Assembly (NCBI GenBank): GCA_040757055.1
Contig: JBFLXY010000003.1
Coordinates: 124,001 to 188,000 of the forward strand
Source of the DNA: JAJZRJ01 sp040757055
GTDB taxonomy: Bacteria > Desulfobacterota > Desulfobulbia > Desulfobulbales > Desulfurivibrionaceae
Length of the DNA stretch: 64,000 bases
Reading direction: 5' to 3'
In this document: positions 34,632-42,575 of the stretch, one piece after another
Numbering within the stretch: position 1 is the stretch's first letter
Layout of the letters: every line of letters starts with the position of its first letter
Program-made: the position numbers and the translations under genes
The notes under the pieces: generated by a model
What the model was told of the DNA's origin: nothing
What the model saw: only the letters and a program-made list of their open reading frames with translations
The model's database searches: none

Positions 34632-36835
34632 TGGGCTTTTCGAAAAACACCATGCGGGAACCATTGATCAAGGCCGGCTGTTTCCTGGCCGGTGCCGTGT
34701 TGCTTTCACTGCTGGCCACGGCGCAGAAGATCGTTCTGCACAGCGGTTTCGTCTGGTATGGCTATGTCGCCCCGGTGCTGTTGGGCGGCAGCGGCGCGGT
34801 GCTGTACCGCGTCTGGCTGCGTCAGTGCCGGGTTACCGCGGAGCGCTACGCCAAGCTGGAACTGGTCGCCGAAACGCTGCGCACCCTGAACAGCCTGGTG
34901 GTGGAAGTTCAGGAGCAGGAAGAACTTCTGCAGAAAATCTGCGAGACCCTGGTGCGCACCCGCCGCTATCACCATGCCTGGATCGCACTGCTCGACGCCA
35001 AAGGCGAGCTGGCCGCCACGGCGGAGAAAGGTCTGGCCGCCGGTTTCGCGAAGCTTTCCTCCCGACTGGCCGCCGGGTGGCGGCCGGACTGCGTGGTGCG
35101 GCTCATGACCCAATCCGAGCCGGTGGCCGTCATCGACGACCCGGCGACCAATTGTCCAGGCTGCCCGCTTGCGCTGGCCAAAGGCGGGATGGCCGGCATG
35201 GTGGGGCGCCTGGAGCACGAAGGCACGGTCTATGGCATTTTGTCGGTTTCGGTGCCGGCCCGCCTTGGCCGCGATCCTGAGGAGGTGGCGCTTTTCCGGG
35301 AAATCGCCCGCGACGTGGGGCAGGCCCTCCACCATCGCACGCTCAAGGCGGAACGGCGCAGGGCCGAGGAGGCGACCCGGCGCCAGATGCGGGAGCTGTT
35401 CGCCATCTTCAATGCCATCGAGGGTGCGGTCTATGTCGCGGACATGCAGACCTACGAAATCCTGGCCGTCACCGCCAGCGAGAAGCGTTTCGATCAGGCG
35501 CTGGTGGGCCGCAAATGCTACGAGGCCCTGCAGAAGGGGCAGCATGCCCCCTGCGCCTTCTGCACCAATGACCGGCTGATCGGGCCGGACGGCACCCCCA
35601 ATCCGCCGGTGGTCTGGGAGTTCCAGAATACCCGCACCAACCGGTGGTACCTTTGCGTTGACCGGGCGATCCACTGGCCCGACGGCCGCCTGGTGCGGAT
35701 GGAGATCGCCCTCGACATCACCGAGCGGAAGCGGGCCGAGGAGCGCCTGAGCCGCAGCGAAAAGAGCCTGCGCGAACTGGTGGAGAACTCGCTGGTGGGG
35801 ATCATGCTGATCCAGGAGGGCGAGATCATCTACCAGAACCCTGAGCAGCGCCGCCTTTTCGGCACCCTGCCGCGGGGATACCGGCTGGAGGATTTTCAGG
35901 GAGTCCATCCCGAGGACCTGCCCAAGCTGCGGGAGAGCTACCGTCAAATCGTGCAGGGCGAGGTGGCGCAGGTGGATGCGGATTTCCGCTATTATCCGGT
36001 GCGGGCCAGGGAGGGGGAGGCCGGCCAGATGAAGTGGGTCTACTGCCGGGCGCGGCCCATCGAGTACCAAGGCAGGAAGACCCTGCTGGTCAGCATGATG
36101 GATATGAGCCACGCCCGGGAGCTCGAACGGCTGGTGCAGATACAGGACAAGATGTCCTCCCTCGGCCGGGTGGCGGCTGGCATCGCCCACGAGATCAGGA
36201 ATCCCCTTTCCGGCATCAACATCTACCTCAACACCCTGGAGAAGATCTGCGGCCGGCCGGGACGCGAGGCCACGGTGCGCGACATCTTCCGGCAGCTCTA
36301 CACCGCCTCGGCCAAGATCGAGTCGGTGATCCGGCGGGTCATGGATTTTTCGCGGCCCGGCCAGCCCCATTTCGCCCGCCAGGATGTCAACGGCCCGGTG
36401 GAGGAGGCGTTGCGTCTCTGCGCGGTCACCATGCGCAAGGGCAATGTGGCCCTGGAGGTCGAGCTGGGAGAGGATCTGCCGCCCTGCAGGGTGGATACCC
36501 ACCTCATCGAGCAGGTGCTGCTGAACCTTCTGGCCAACAGCGCCGAGGCCATGAAGAACCTGGCCACGCCGCGCCGGATCCGGGTGCGCACCGAATGCGC
36601 CGGCTCCCATGTGCTGGTGCGGGTGGCGGATTCCGGCCCCGGCGTGCCTGCCGCGGTGCGCGACAAGATATTTGACCCCTATTACACCACCAAAAGCGAC
36701 GGCACCGGCATCGGCCTTTCCATCAGCCACCGGATCGTCAGCGACCACGGGGGACGTCTCACCGTTTCGGAGAGCGACCTGGGCGGGGCGGAGTTCGTGA
36801 TGGCCCTGCCGGTGGCCGAAGGAGGATGCGCCTGA
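34631..36835 (+). CDS. Sensor histidine kinase with GAF and PAS domains
   Basis: The 734-residue kinase has two closely spaced transmembrane helices (about 12-35 and 40-60), a GAF domain (about 80-235), two PAS domains (about 255-380 and 380-510) and a kinase core: HisKA with His520 (GIAHEIRNPLSGI), N box QVLLNLLANSAEAM, VADSGPGVP and GTGIGLSISHRI. The first PAS holds a CxFC pair. Start ATG 34631 overlaps the haem sensor stop; its own stop overlaps the response-regulator ATG at 36835. It is the obvious cognate kinase of that NtrC-type regulator. Confidence 0.93.
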   Translation: MGFSKNTMREPLIKAGCFLAGAVLLSLLATAQKIVLHSGFVWYGYVAPVLLGGSGAVLYRVWLRQCRVTAERYAKLELVAETLRTLNSLVVEVQEQEELLQKICETLVRTRRYHHAWIALLDAKGELAATAEKGLAAGFAKLSSRLAAGWRPDCVVRLMTQSEPVAVIDDPATNCPGCPLALAKGGMAGMVGRLEHEGTVYGILSVSVPARLGRDPEEVALFREIARDVGQALHHRTLKAERRRAEEATRRQMRELFAIFNAIEGAVYVADMQTYEILAVTASEKRFDQALVGRKCYEALQKGQHAPCAFCTNDRLIGPDGTPNPPVVWEFQNTRTNRWYLCVDRAIHWPDGRLVRMEIALDITERKRAEERLSRSEKSLRELVENSLVGIMLIQEGEIIYQNPEQRRLFGTLPRGYRLEDFQGVHPEDLPKLRESYRQIVQGEVAQVDADFRYYPVRAREGEAGQMKWVYCRARPIEYQGRKTLLVSMMDMSHARELERLVQIQDKMSSLGRVAAGIAHEIRNPLSGINIYLNTLEKICGRPGREATVRDIFRQLYTASAKIESVIRRVMDFSRPGQPHFARQDVNGPVEEALRLCAVTMRKGNVALEVELGEDLPPCRVDTHLIEQVLLNLLANSAEAMKNLATPRRIRVRTECAGSHVLVRVADSGPGVPAAVRDKIFDPYYTTKSDGTGIGLSISHRIVSDHGGRLTVSESDLGGAEFVMALPVAEGGCA

Positions 36836-38256
36836 TGGAAGACGCGATTTTCATTGTCGACGACGAGGCCACCATCCGCGATGGGGTGGCCCTGGCCCTG
36901 GCCGGCGAGTACCGGGTGCAGTCCTTTGCCGATGCCGAGAGCGCCCTGGCTGCCGCTGCCGAAGAGATGCCCGATCTGGTCCTTCTCGACGTGGGGCTGC
37001 CGGGCATGAGCGGCATCGACGCCCTTGAGCGGCTGCGGACCATGGATGGCGATCTGCTGGTGGTGATGATCACCGCCTACGAGGACGTGGCCACGGTGGT
37101 GGCTGCCATGAAGCGCGGCGCCTACGACTACGTGGTCAAGCCCCTGCAGATGGCGAGCCTCGCCGCCACGGTGGAGCGGGCGCTGGGCAGCATCCGCCTG
37201 CGCAGGGAGGTGCGGCTGCTCCAGGAGAAGAGCCTCCGCGACCAGGTGCCATGCTGCATCGGCGAGAGCGAGGCCCTCCAGGACATGATGGAATTCGTCG
37301 CCACCGTGGCCAGGAGCCCGGACACGCCGGTGCTCATCGTCGGCGAAACCGGCACCGGCAAGGAGCTGGTGGCCAGCGCCATCCATTACCGCAGCCCCAA
37401 CTTCGCCGGCCCCTTTGTGGCGGTGAATTGTGCCGCCCTGCCGCGGGAACTCCTGGAAAGCGAACTCTTCGGCTACGAAAAGGGGGCGTTCAGCGGCGCC
37501 AGCCCCCAGGGCAAGAAGGGGCTCATCGAGGCCGCGGCCGGCGGCACCCTCTTCCTCGACGAGATCGGCGACCTGAGCCTGGAGGCGCAGGCCAAGCTGC
37601 TCCGTTTTCTCGAATCCGGCGAGTTTTTCCGGGTGGGCGGCACCGAGGTGGTGCGGGTGCGGACCCGGATCGTTTCCGCCACCAACCAGCATCTGGAGGA
37701 GCTGATCGCCGGCGGGCGGTTCCGCAGGGATCTCTTCTTCCGCCTCGGCGTGGTGCGGGTACGGGTGCCGGCGCTTGCGGAACGGCCGGAAGATATCCTG
37801 CCCCTGGCCCGCTATTTCCTCGACCACTTCAACCGGAAATTCGACAAGGCCCTGCGCGGCTTCGCGCCCGGGGCGGAGGAGCGCCTGCTCACCCACCGCT
37901 GGGGCGGCAATGTCCGCGAGCTGCGCAACCTCATCGAGCGGGGGACGCTGGTCGGCAGGGGCGAGGTGCTGACCGCCGCCGACCTGGGCTTTGCGCCGGA
38001 AAGCGGGCCGGTGGCCGTTGGTGCTGCCGCCCCGGCCGGTCTCTTCGCCTGCCTGCCGCCGCTTACCCGCGAGGGCCTCGACCTGGAGGCGACCCTGCGC
38101 GCCGTTGAATCGGTCTATTGCCAGCAGGCGCTGCATCTGGCCGAGGGCAACGAGAGCCAAGCCGCCCGCTTGCTCCGCCTCAATCATCACACCTTCCGCT
38201 ATCGTCGCAAAAGGCTGGCTGTACCGGCCAGCCAGGAGGGCGACGCCGCCGGCTAG
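36835..38256 (+). CDS. Sigma-54-dependent response regulator (NtrC/AtoC type)
   Basis: The 473-residue activator has a receiver domain (acceptor Asp52, LLDVGLPGMSG), a sigma-54 interaction AAA+ domain with Walker A GETGTGKE (170-177) and Walker B GGTLFLDEIGD (236-246), and a Fis-type helix-turn-helix (ESQAARLLRLNHHTFRYRRKR) at the C-terminus. The sigma-54-contacting loop reads GAFSGA (217-222) instead of GAFTGA, a conservative change that may still work. ATG 36835 is chosen for its AAGGAGG nine bases upstream and its overlap with the kinase stop; ATG 36826 lacks such a site. A sigma-54 promoter follows this gene at 38383. Confidence 0.93.
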   Translation: MEDAIFIVDDEATIRDGVALALAGEYRVQSFADAESALAAAAEEMPDLVLLDVGLPGMSGIDALERLRTMDGDLLVVMITAYEDVATVVAAMKRGAYDYVVKPLQMASLAATVERALGSIRLRREVRLLQEKSLRDQVPCCIGESEALQDMMEFVATVARSPDTPVLIVGETGTGKELVASAIHYRSPNFAGPFVAVNCAALPRELLESELFGYEKGAFSGASPQGKKGLIEAAAGGTLFLDEIGDLSLEAQAKLLRFLESGEFFRVGGTEVVRVRTRIVSATNQHLEELIAGGRFRRDLFFRLGVVRVRVPALAERPEDILPLARYFLDHFNRKFDKALRGFAPGAEERLLTHRWGGNVRELRNLIERGTLVGRGEVLTAADLGFAPESGPVAVGAAAPAGLFACLPPLTREGLDLEATLRAVESVYCQQALHLAEGNESQAARLLRLNHHTFRYRRKRLAVPASQEGDAAG

Positions 38257-38272
38257 CGCCCCGCCCCCGTGC

Positions 38273-38288
38273 TTCGCATTTTTGCGAA
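38273..38288. promoter_or_regulatory. Palindromic candidate activator site
   Basis: TTCGCA-TTTT-TGCGAA is a perfect 6-bp inverted repeat with a 4-base spacer, about 100 bp upstream of the sigma-54 promoter at 38383, the usual position of an enhancer-binding-protein site. Confidence 0.4.
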
Positions 38289-38312
38289 TCCCTGTTGCAC
38301 TTTTGTCAGCCC

Positions 38313-38331
38313 TTCCGGCGCGGTGCCGGAA
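38313..38331 (+). terminator. Possible hairpin terminator after the sigma-54 regulator gene
   Basis: TTCCGGC (38313-38319) and GCCGGAA (38325-38331) form a 7-bp stem with a 5-base loop. No T tract follows, so it may instead be a second protein-binding dyad. Confidence 0.35.
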
Positions 38332-38382
38332 AATCCGCCGCCAAGCCCCGGTTTTGCGAGGGCCTCTTTCTTATGCCTTCCG

Positions 38383-38398
38383 TGGCATGGTTTCTGCT
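38383..38398 (+). promoter_or_regulatory. Sigma-54 promoter for receiver-Hsp20 unit
   Basis: TGGCATG (38383-38389) and CTGCT (38394-38398) keep the invariant GG and GC exactly ten bases apart, the -24/-12 pattern of RpoN promoters. It lies about 40 bases before the receiver-only gene and just downstream of a sigma-54 activator gene. Confidence 0.65.
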
Positions 38399-38434
38399 TC
38401 TTTTGTGAGGTGTGGGGGAAAGGGAGGGAGTGCC

Positions 38435-38848
38435 ATGGTGAACGACCGGAGCAATCTGTTTGCGACATTGCAGAAGATGCGGCTGTTGCTGGTGGAGGAC
38501 GACGCACTGGTGCGCGATTCCCTGCGTCTTTTTTTCGAGAACGAGGGGTGCCGGCTCGAGGTGGTGGAAACCGGAGAGGAGGCGGTGGAGGCGGTGCGGC
38601 GGCGCGACTACGACATCGTCATCACCGACTACCGGCTGCCCGGCATGGACGGTCTCCAGTTCCTTCGCGAACTCCAGGGCAGCCGGCCCTGCGCCATGCG
38701 GGTGCTGCTCACCGCATACATGGACGAGGATGTGCTGGCCGACGCCTTTCGGGTCGGGGTGCATGAGTTCATCGAAAAACCGTTCAGTTCCGTCGAGATC
38801 GAAGAGGCCCTGGCCCGCCTCATCGCCAAGCGGGCCACAGCCGCATGA
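38435..38848 (+). CDS. Single-domain response regulator
   Basis: The 137-residue protein is a lone receiver domain: acidic pair EDD at 21-23, acceptor Asp65 (TDYRLPG), Thr in LLTAYMD and Lys in EKPF. No DNA-binding domain is attached, so it acts by protein contact or as a phosphate sink. The ATG is preceded by GGGAGGGAG. A sigma-54 promoter lies directly upstream and Hsp20 follows after 27 bases, so it may belong to the regulon of the NtrC-type regulator encoded just before. Confidence 0.92.
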   Translation: MVNDRSNLFATLQKMRLLLVEDDALVRDSLRLFFENEGCRLEVVETGEEAVEAVRRRDYDIVITDYRLPGMDGLQFLRELQGSRPCAMRVLLTAYMDEDVLADAFRVGVHEFIEKPFSSVEIEEALARLIAKRATAA

Positions 38849-38875
38849 GCCATCAACGTCATCAGGAGGCAGCCT

Positions 38876-39319
38876 ATGGAGCTTGTACCGTGGAAACCGT
38901 TCGGGGAACTGCGCACCCTGCGCAAGGAAATGGACGATCTGTGGAACCGGTTCATGGGGGAGTCGCCGTTCGGCCGGTTCATGGCCCAGGGATGGGCGCC
39001 CTCGGCAGACATCTCGGAGACCAAAGACAAGGTCATCGTCAAGGTCGATCTGCCAGGGCTTGAGGCGACAGACGTGCAACTCTCCATCTCCGGCGATCTC
39101 CTCACCGTGAAGGGGGAGAAGAAGCAGGAGCAGGAGGAAAAGGATGAGCACCACCATTACGTGGAACGCTCCTACGGTGCCTTCCAGCGGACCTTCCGCC
39201 TGCCGGTGGAGGTGGACTCCGACAAGGTGCAGGCCAAATTCGACAAGGGGGTGTTGCGCATCACCCTGCCCAAGACCGCCAAGGCCAGGAAGAAGGAAAT
39301 CAAGGTCCAGGTGAAATGA
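38876..39319 (+). CDS. Hsp20/alpha-crystallin family small heat-shock protein
   Basis: The 147-residue protein has an N-terminal arm with WKPFGELRTLRKEMDDLW, the alpha-crystallin domain (about 42-135; PSADISETKDKVIVKVDLPG) and the family motif GVLRITLPK near its end. It holds unfolded proteins for refolding. It probably lies in an operon with the receiver protein under a sigma-54 promoter; no CIRCE or sigma-32 element was seen. Confidence 0.94.
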   Translation: MELVPWKPFGELRTLRKEMDDLWNRFMGESPFGRFMAQGWAPSADISETKDKVIVKVDLPGLEATDVQLSISGDLLTVKGEKKQEQEEKDEHHHYVERSYGAFQRTFRLPVEVDSDKVQAKFDKGVLRITLPKTAKARKKEIKVQVK

Positions 39320-39365
39320 CAGGGCGGCTGCCGGGCATGGCGGACGGCGAGAGCGGGAGGGCGGC

Positions 39366-39815
39366 ATGCCCCATTTCGGGCTGATGGATGAAACAAGGAT
39401 GAGCCGCGAGGCGGCGGCCCTGCTGCGGGCCAAGCTGCACCTGCGCTGCGGCCGGCGGCGGGTGCGGGAGGGCAAGGACGCCGCCGGTCTGGCCACCCTC
39501 TACGATGCCCTGCTCTCCGCCATGCGCTGGCACATCCTCAGCACGCCCTCACTCCGGGAGGCGCTGGGGAGCGACCTGGCCGAGCGCCTGGAAAACGAAC
39601 GGGTGGTGGTTGCCCTCATGCGCCAGGCCGGCATGCTGGACGGCATTTTTCCCTGGGACCATTTTCAGGGCTTGGTTGATCAGGCCCTCATGGGCAAAGG
39701 GGGCGAGTTTGACCGGCAGGCCCTGCTGGCGGGAGTGGAGGCGCTCATGACCCGGCTCGGGGTAATGCCTTTCGACGAAAGCGAGTTAGCGCCGGAGAAC
39801 CCTGCCACCTTTTGA
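39366..39815 (+). CDS. Uncharacterised alpha-helical protein
   Basis: I do not recognise this 149-residue protein. It is predicted largely helical, with a basic segment (RAKLHLRCGRRRVREGKD, about 20-38) followed by ALYDALLSAMRWHI-like helical sequence resembling helical-bundle folds such as HEPN, though the HEPN motif is not clear. It follows hsp20 after 46 bases with moderate spacing and may be co-transcribed. A start at residue 7 or 12 is possible. Confidence 0.6.
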   Translation: MPHFGLMDETRMSREAAALLRAKLHLRCGRRRVREGKDAAGLATLYDALLSAMRWHILSTPSLREALGSDLAERLENERVVVALMRQAGMLDGIFPWDHFQGLVDQALMGKGGEFDRQALLAGVEALMTRLGVMPFDESELAPENPATF

Positions 39816-39862
39816 GGCAGCAGCCGGCAGAGGACCAACAACGCGCAAAGAGGGAGCGGATC

Positions 39863-40363
39863 ATGGCGCAGATCACCTTGCAGGGCGAGCCGGTCCATAC
39901 CATCGGTTCGTTGCCGGAGCCGGGAACCATGGCCCCGGATTTTCTTCTCACCAGAACCGATCTGAGCGACGTAAGCCTCAGGGACTATCAGGGCAAGCGC
40001 CTCGTGCTCAACATCTTTCCCAGCATCGATACCTCGATCTGCGCCATGTCGGTGCGCCGCTTCAATGCGGAGATCAGCCGGGCGGCCAATGCGGTCTGCC
40101 TCTGCGTCTCGCGGGACCTTCCCTTTGCCCATGCGCGTTTCTGCGGGGCTGAAGGGCTGACGAACGTGGTGGCGGTTTCCGAACTGCGCAACCGGGATTT
40201 CGGCGATCAATACGGTGTGCGGATCATGGACGGCCCGTTGGCCGGCTTGCTGGCCAGGGCAGTGGTGGTGCTCGATGCCGACGGCCGGGTGGTCTACGCC
40301 GAGCTGGTGCCGGAGATCAAGCAGGAGCCCGACTATGCTGCGGCCCTGCGGGCGTTGCAGTAA
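39863..40363 (+). CDS. tpx: Thiol peroxidase (atypical 2-Cys peroxiredoxin)
   Basis: Tpx reduces hydroperoxides with thioredoxin. The 166-residue protein has the peroxidatic Cys60 in SIDTSICAMSVRRFN and the resolving Cys94 in ARFCGAEG, plus the family stretches VLNIFPSIDT, SRDLPFAHARF and YAELVPEIKQEPDY. The start is ATG 39863 with AGGGAG upstream; the open frame extends further without homology. It ends three bases from the convergent pentapeptide protein gene. Confidence 0.95.
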   Translation: MAQITLQGEPVHTIGSLPEPGTMAPDFLLTRTDLSDVSLRDYQGKRLVLNIFPSIDTSICAMSVRRFNAEISRAANAVCLCVSRDLPFAHARFCGAEGLTNVVAVSELRNRDFGDQYGVRIMDGPLAGLLARAVVVLDADGRVVYAELVPEIKQEPDYAAALRALQ

Positions 40364-40365
40364 CC

Positions 40366-42405
40366 TTATTTTTCCGCACCCTCCATGCGGGCCCCGGTGA
40401 AATCGGCGCCGGTGAGGTCCGCCCCGGCCAGGGATGCGTTGCGGAGATCGGCGCCGGAGAAGTTGGCGTTTGTGAGATTGGCCTTGTAGAAATCCGCCTC
40501 TTCCAGATTGGCGCCGGCGAAATTGGCGCCCTCCAGGTTGGCGCCCTTGAAATTCGCCCTGGTGAGTTTGGCGCCCTGAAAATTGGCCCTGATCAGGCTG
40601 GCCCGTTCGAACTGGGCGTTGGCCAGTTTGTCGCCGTGGAGATCGGCGGCGGTGAGATCGCACTCGGTGCAGCGGTTGGTGGCCCGCAGCCGTTCCAGGG
40701 GCAAAAGCGCGGGCTTGGACGGCGGCTCTGCAGCGGTTTTCGCCGGTACACTCCGCACCAGAGCCGGCTCCGGCGGCAGCCCCGGTGCCGCGGCCTGTGA
40801 AGCCGGGGCCGGAGTGGCCGCCTGCGCTGGCGGTGCCGTCGGGGTGATGAGCGGCTCTTCGTCCGGATGGCCCGGGGAGGTGGGCGGCTGGCTGGTGGCG
40901 AGCGGCGACGGCGGGGCGCTTTGGGCGGGTGGACGTGCCGGGATGGAGGCGGCTGCGATTACGGGAGGTTGCGGTTCTGTCGGGTCGGCTGCGGCTGGTT
41001 CCGTTTCGGCGGATGTTTCCGCCGGCAGGGCGCCCCCGCCGAAAAGGGAGACAGGGCTGGCAGTGGCCGGCTTTTTGCCCTTCTTGGGCCGGGGTGTGCG
41101 GGCTGCGGCCTCTTCCTCCGCCGTCCATGGGGACTTTGGTTTCGCAAACGGCGTGCCTGCCAGATAGGCCCCGGCGAGTTCCGCGCCGTCGAGCCGGGCG
41201 CCGGTGAGGTTGGCCTGGTGCAGATCGGCGCCGGCCAGGTTGGCGCCGGTGAGATCGGCGCCGGTGAGATCGGCGCGGGCCAGCTCGGCGATCCGGAGCC
41301 GGGCGCCGGCCAGGTTGGCGCCGGTGAGATTGGCGCCGGTGAGATCAGCCCGGTCCAGCACCACGTTGGCCAGTTCGGCCCCGGAAAGATTGCAGCCCGG
41401 GCAGGAATTGGTGACCAGCAGCCGTTCCAGCGGCGTGGCAAAATCCCTGGCTGCCGGTTTTTCTTCCTTTGTCTCGGGCCGGGGGGCTGGCCGGCTGGCA
41501 CGGGGGGCCGGTCCCTTGATGACAGGCCCAGGCGGCTGTTCGTTGGCGGCCGCGGCTGGCGGCTGGCTGTGGCTCGGAACCGGTGGCGGCGGCGAGGCGG
41601 GTGTTTTGGGAACCACCACCGCGGCCGGTGGTGCTGGGGCCTCCGGCAGGGCCGGTGCCGGAACTTCGGCCGCCGGGACAGGGGGCGTCGGTTCCGCAGG
41701 AGGAGGCGCGGGCTTTGGGGAGAGCGTTTTGATCCGCGGCCCGAGCGCCGGCGGTTTGCTTCGGGGCGCAGCTGCCCCGGGGATCGCCTCTTCGGTGACC
41801 GCTGCGGCAGGTGGTGCTGCTTCCGCCGCCACGGCCGGCGTTTCCGCGGGGGTTGCGGCCAGGGACTCTTCCGGGGCTCCGGCGGCCGGCACTGGCGCGC
41901 TGGGGGCTTCAGGCAGGGCTGGGGCAGGGACTGCGGCCGGCGGCGGAGGCGGAGCCGTCACCAGGGCGGGAGGCGGAGGAGGCGGCGGCGCATAGACCGC
42001 AGTGCGGTTGGCCTCGCTGTAATTGCTGCCGTCCAGGGCGGCATCCTTGAGGTCAGCGCCCTTCATTACCGTGTCGGTGAGGTCGGCGCGGTAGAGGTCC
42101 GCCTCGGCCAGATCGGCGTCGGCCAGGTTGGCGCCGGTGAGCTTGGCGCCTTTCAGGTTGGCGCCCTTCAGGTTGGCGCCGCCGAGGTTCGCGTAGGAGA
42201 GGTTGGTCCGCTCCAGGTGGGCGTTCCTGAGTTTGGCCTTGGCCAGGTCCGCATGGGAGAGGTCGCACTCGACGCAGCGGTTGGTCTCCTGCAAGCGCTT
42301 GAGATCCTCGGACCTGAAGGCGAGAGCCGTGGGCGCCGTGGCGCCAAGGAGCAGCAGGCCGGCGCAGGCGGCGATGACGTGTGTGCGGTACGCCTTTGGG
42401 TGCAA
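40366..42405 (-). CDS. Secreted three-module pentapeptide-repeat protein
   Basis: The 679-residue protein starts at a TTG (42405) with GAGG five bases upstream and has a cleavable signal peptide ending near ALAF. Three similar modules follow, at about residues 33-135, 322-425 and 570-679. Each opens with a TNxCxxCxL motif (for example TNRCVECDLS) and continues with pentapeptide repeats of the A(D/N)LxG type that form a right-handed beta-helix. The modules are separated by Pro/Ala-rich linkers of 145-185 residues that look disordered. It is probably periplasmic or surface-exposed; function is unknown. The paired cysteines could form a disulfide or bind metal at each module cap. The long plus-strand open frame across it is a composition artefact. 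Confidence 0.82.
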   Translation of the reverse strand: MHPKAYRTHVIAACAGLLLLGATAPTALAFRSEDLKRLQETNRCVECDLSHADLAKAKLRNAHLERTNLSYANLGGANLKGANLKGAKLTGANLADADLAEADLYRADLTDTVMKGADLKDAALDGSNYSEANRTAVYAPPPPPPPALVTAPPPPPAAVPAPALPEAPSAPVPAAGAPEESLAATPAETPAVAAEAAPPAAAVTEEAIPGAAAPRSKPPALGPRIKTLSPKPAPPPAEPTPPVPAAEVPAPALPEAPAPPAAVVVPKTPASPPPPVPSHSQPPAAAANEQPPGPVIKGPAPRASRPAPRPETKEEKPAARDFATPLERLLVTNSCPGCNLSGAELANVVLDRADLTGANLTGANLAGARLRIAELARADLTGADLTGANLAGADLHQANLTGARLDGAELAGAYLAGTPFAKPKSPWTAEEEAAARTPRPKKGKKPATASPVSLFGGGALPAETSAETEPAAADPTEPQPPVIAAASIPARPPAQSAPPSPLATSQPPTSPGHPDEEPLITPTAPPAQAATPAPASQAAAPGLPPEPALVRSVPAKTAAEPPSKPALLPLERLRATNRCTECDLTAADLHGDKLANAQFERASLIRANFQGAKLTRANFKGANLEGANFAGANLEEADFYKANLTNANFSGADLRNASLAGADLTGADFTGARMEGAEK

Positions 42406-42575
42406 GGAAACCTCTGTCGGCCGGGCATGGCCCGGAGAAGGTGCTTGGTCGGGATGGCCGCCGCCATGGCGGGCGGCCTTCGGCTACGCCGATGCAGACT
42501 TGAATTACAATGGCGCCCTTTGGTTTGTCAAGGAAAGAGTCGCCCGGCTGGCAAAGCGATGGCGTAGGCTGGCGG

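Noticed and set aside
40867..42567. 566-codon Gly/Arg-rich open frame on the plus strand
   Set aside because: Antisense of the pentapeptide repeats and Pro/Ala linkers; the Gly/Arg repeats are just the complement of those codons.
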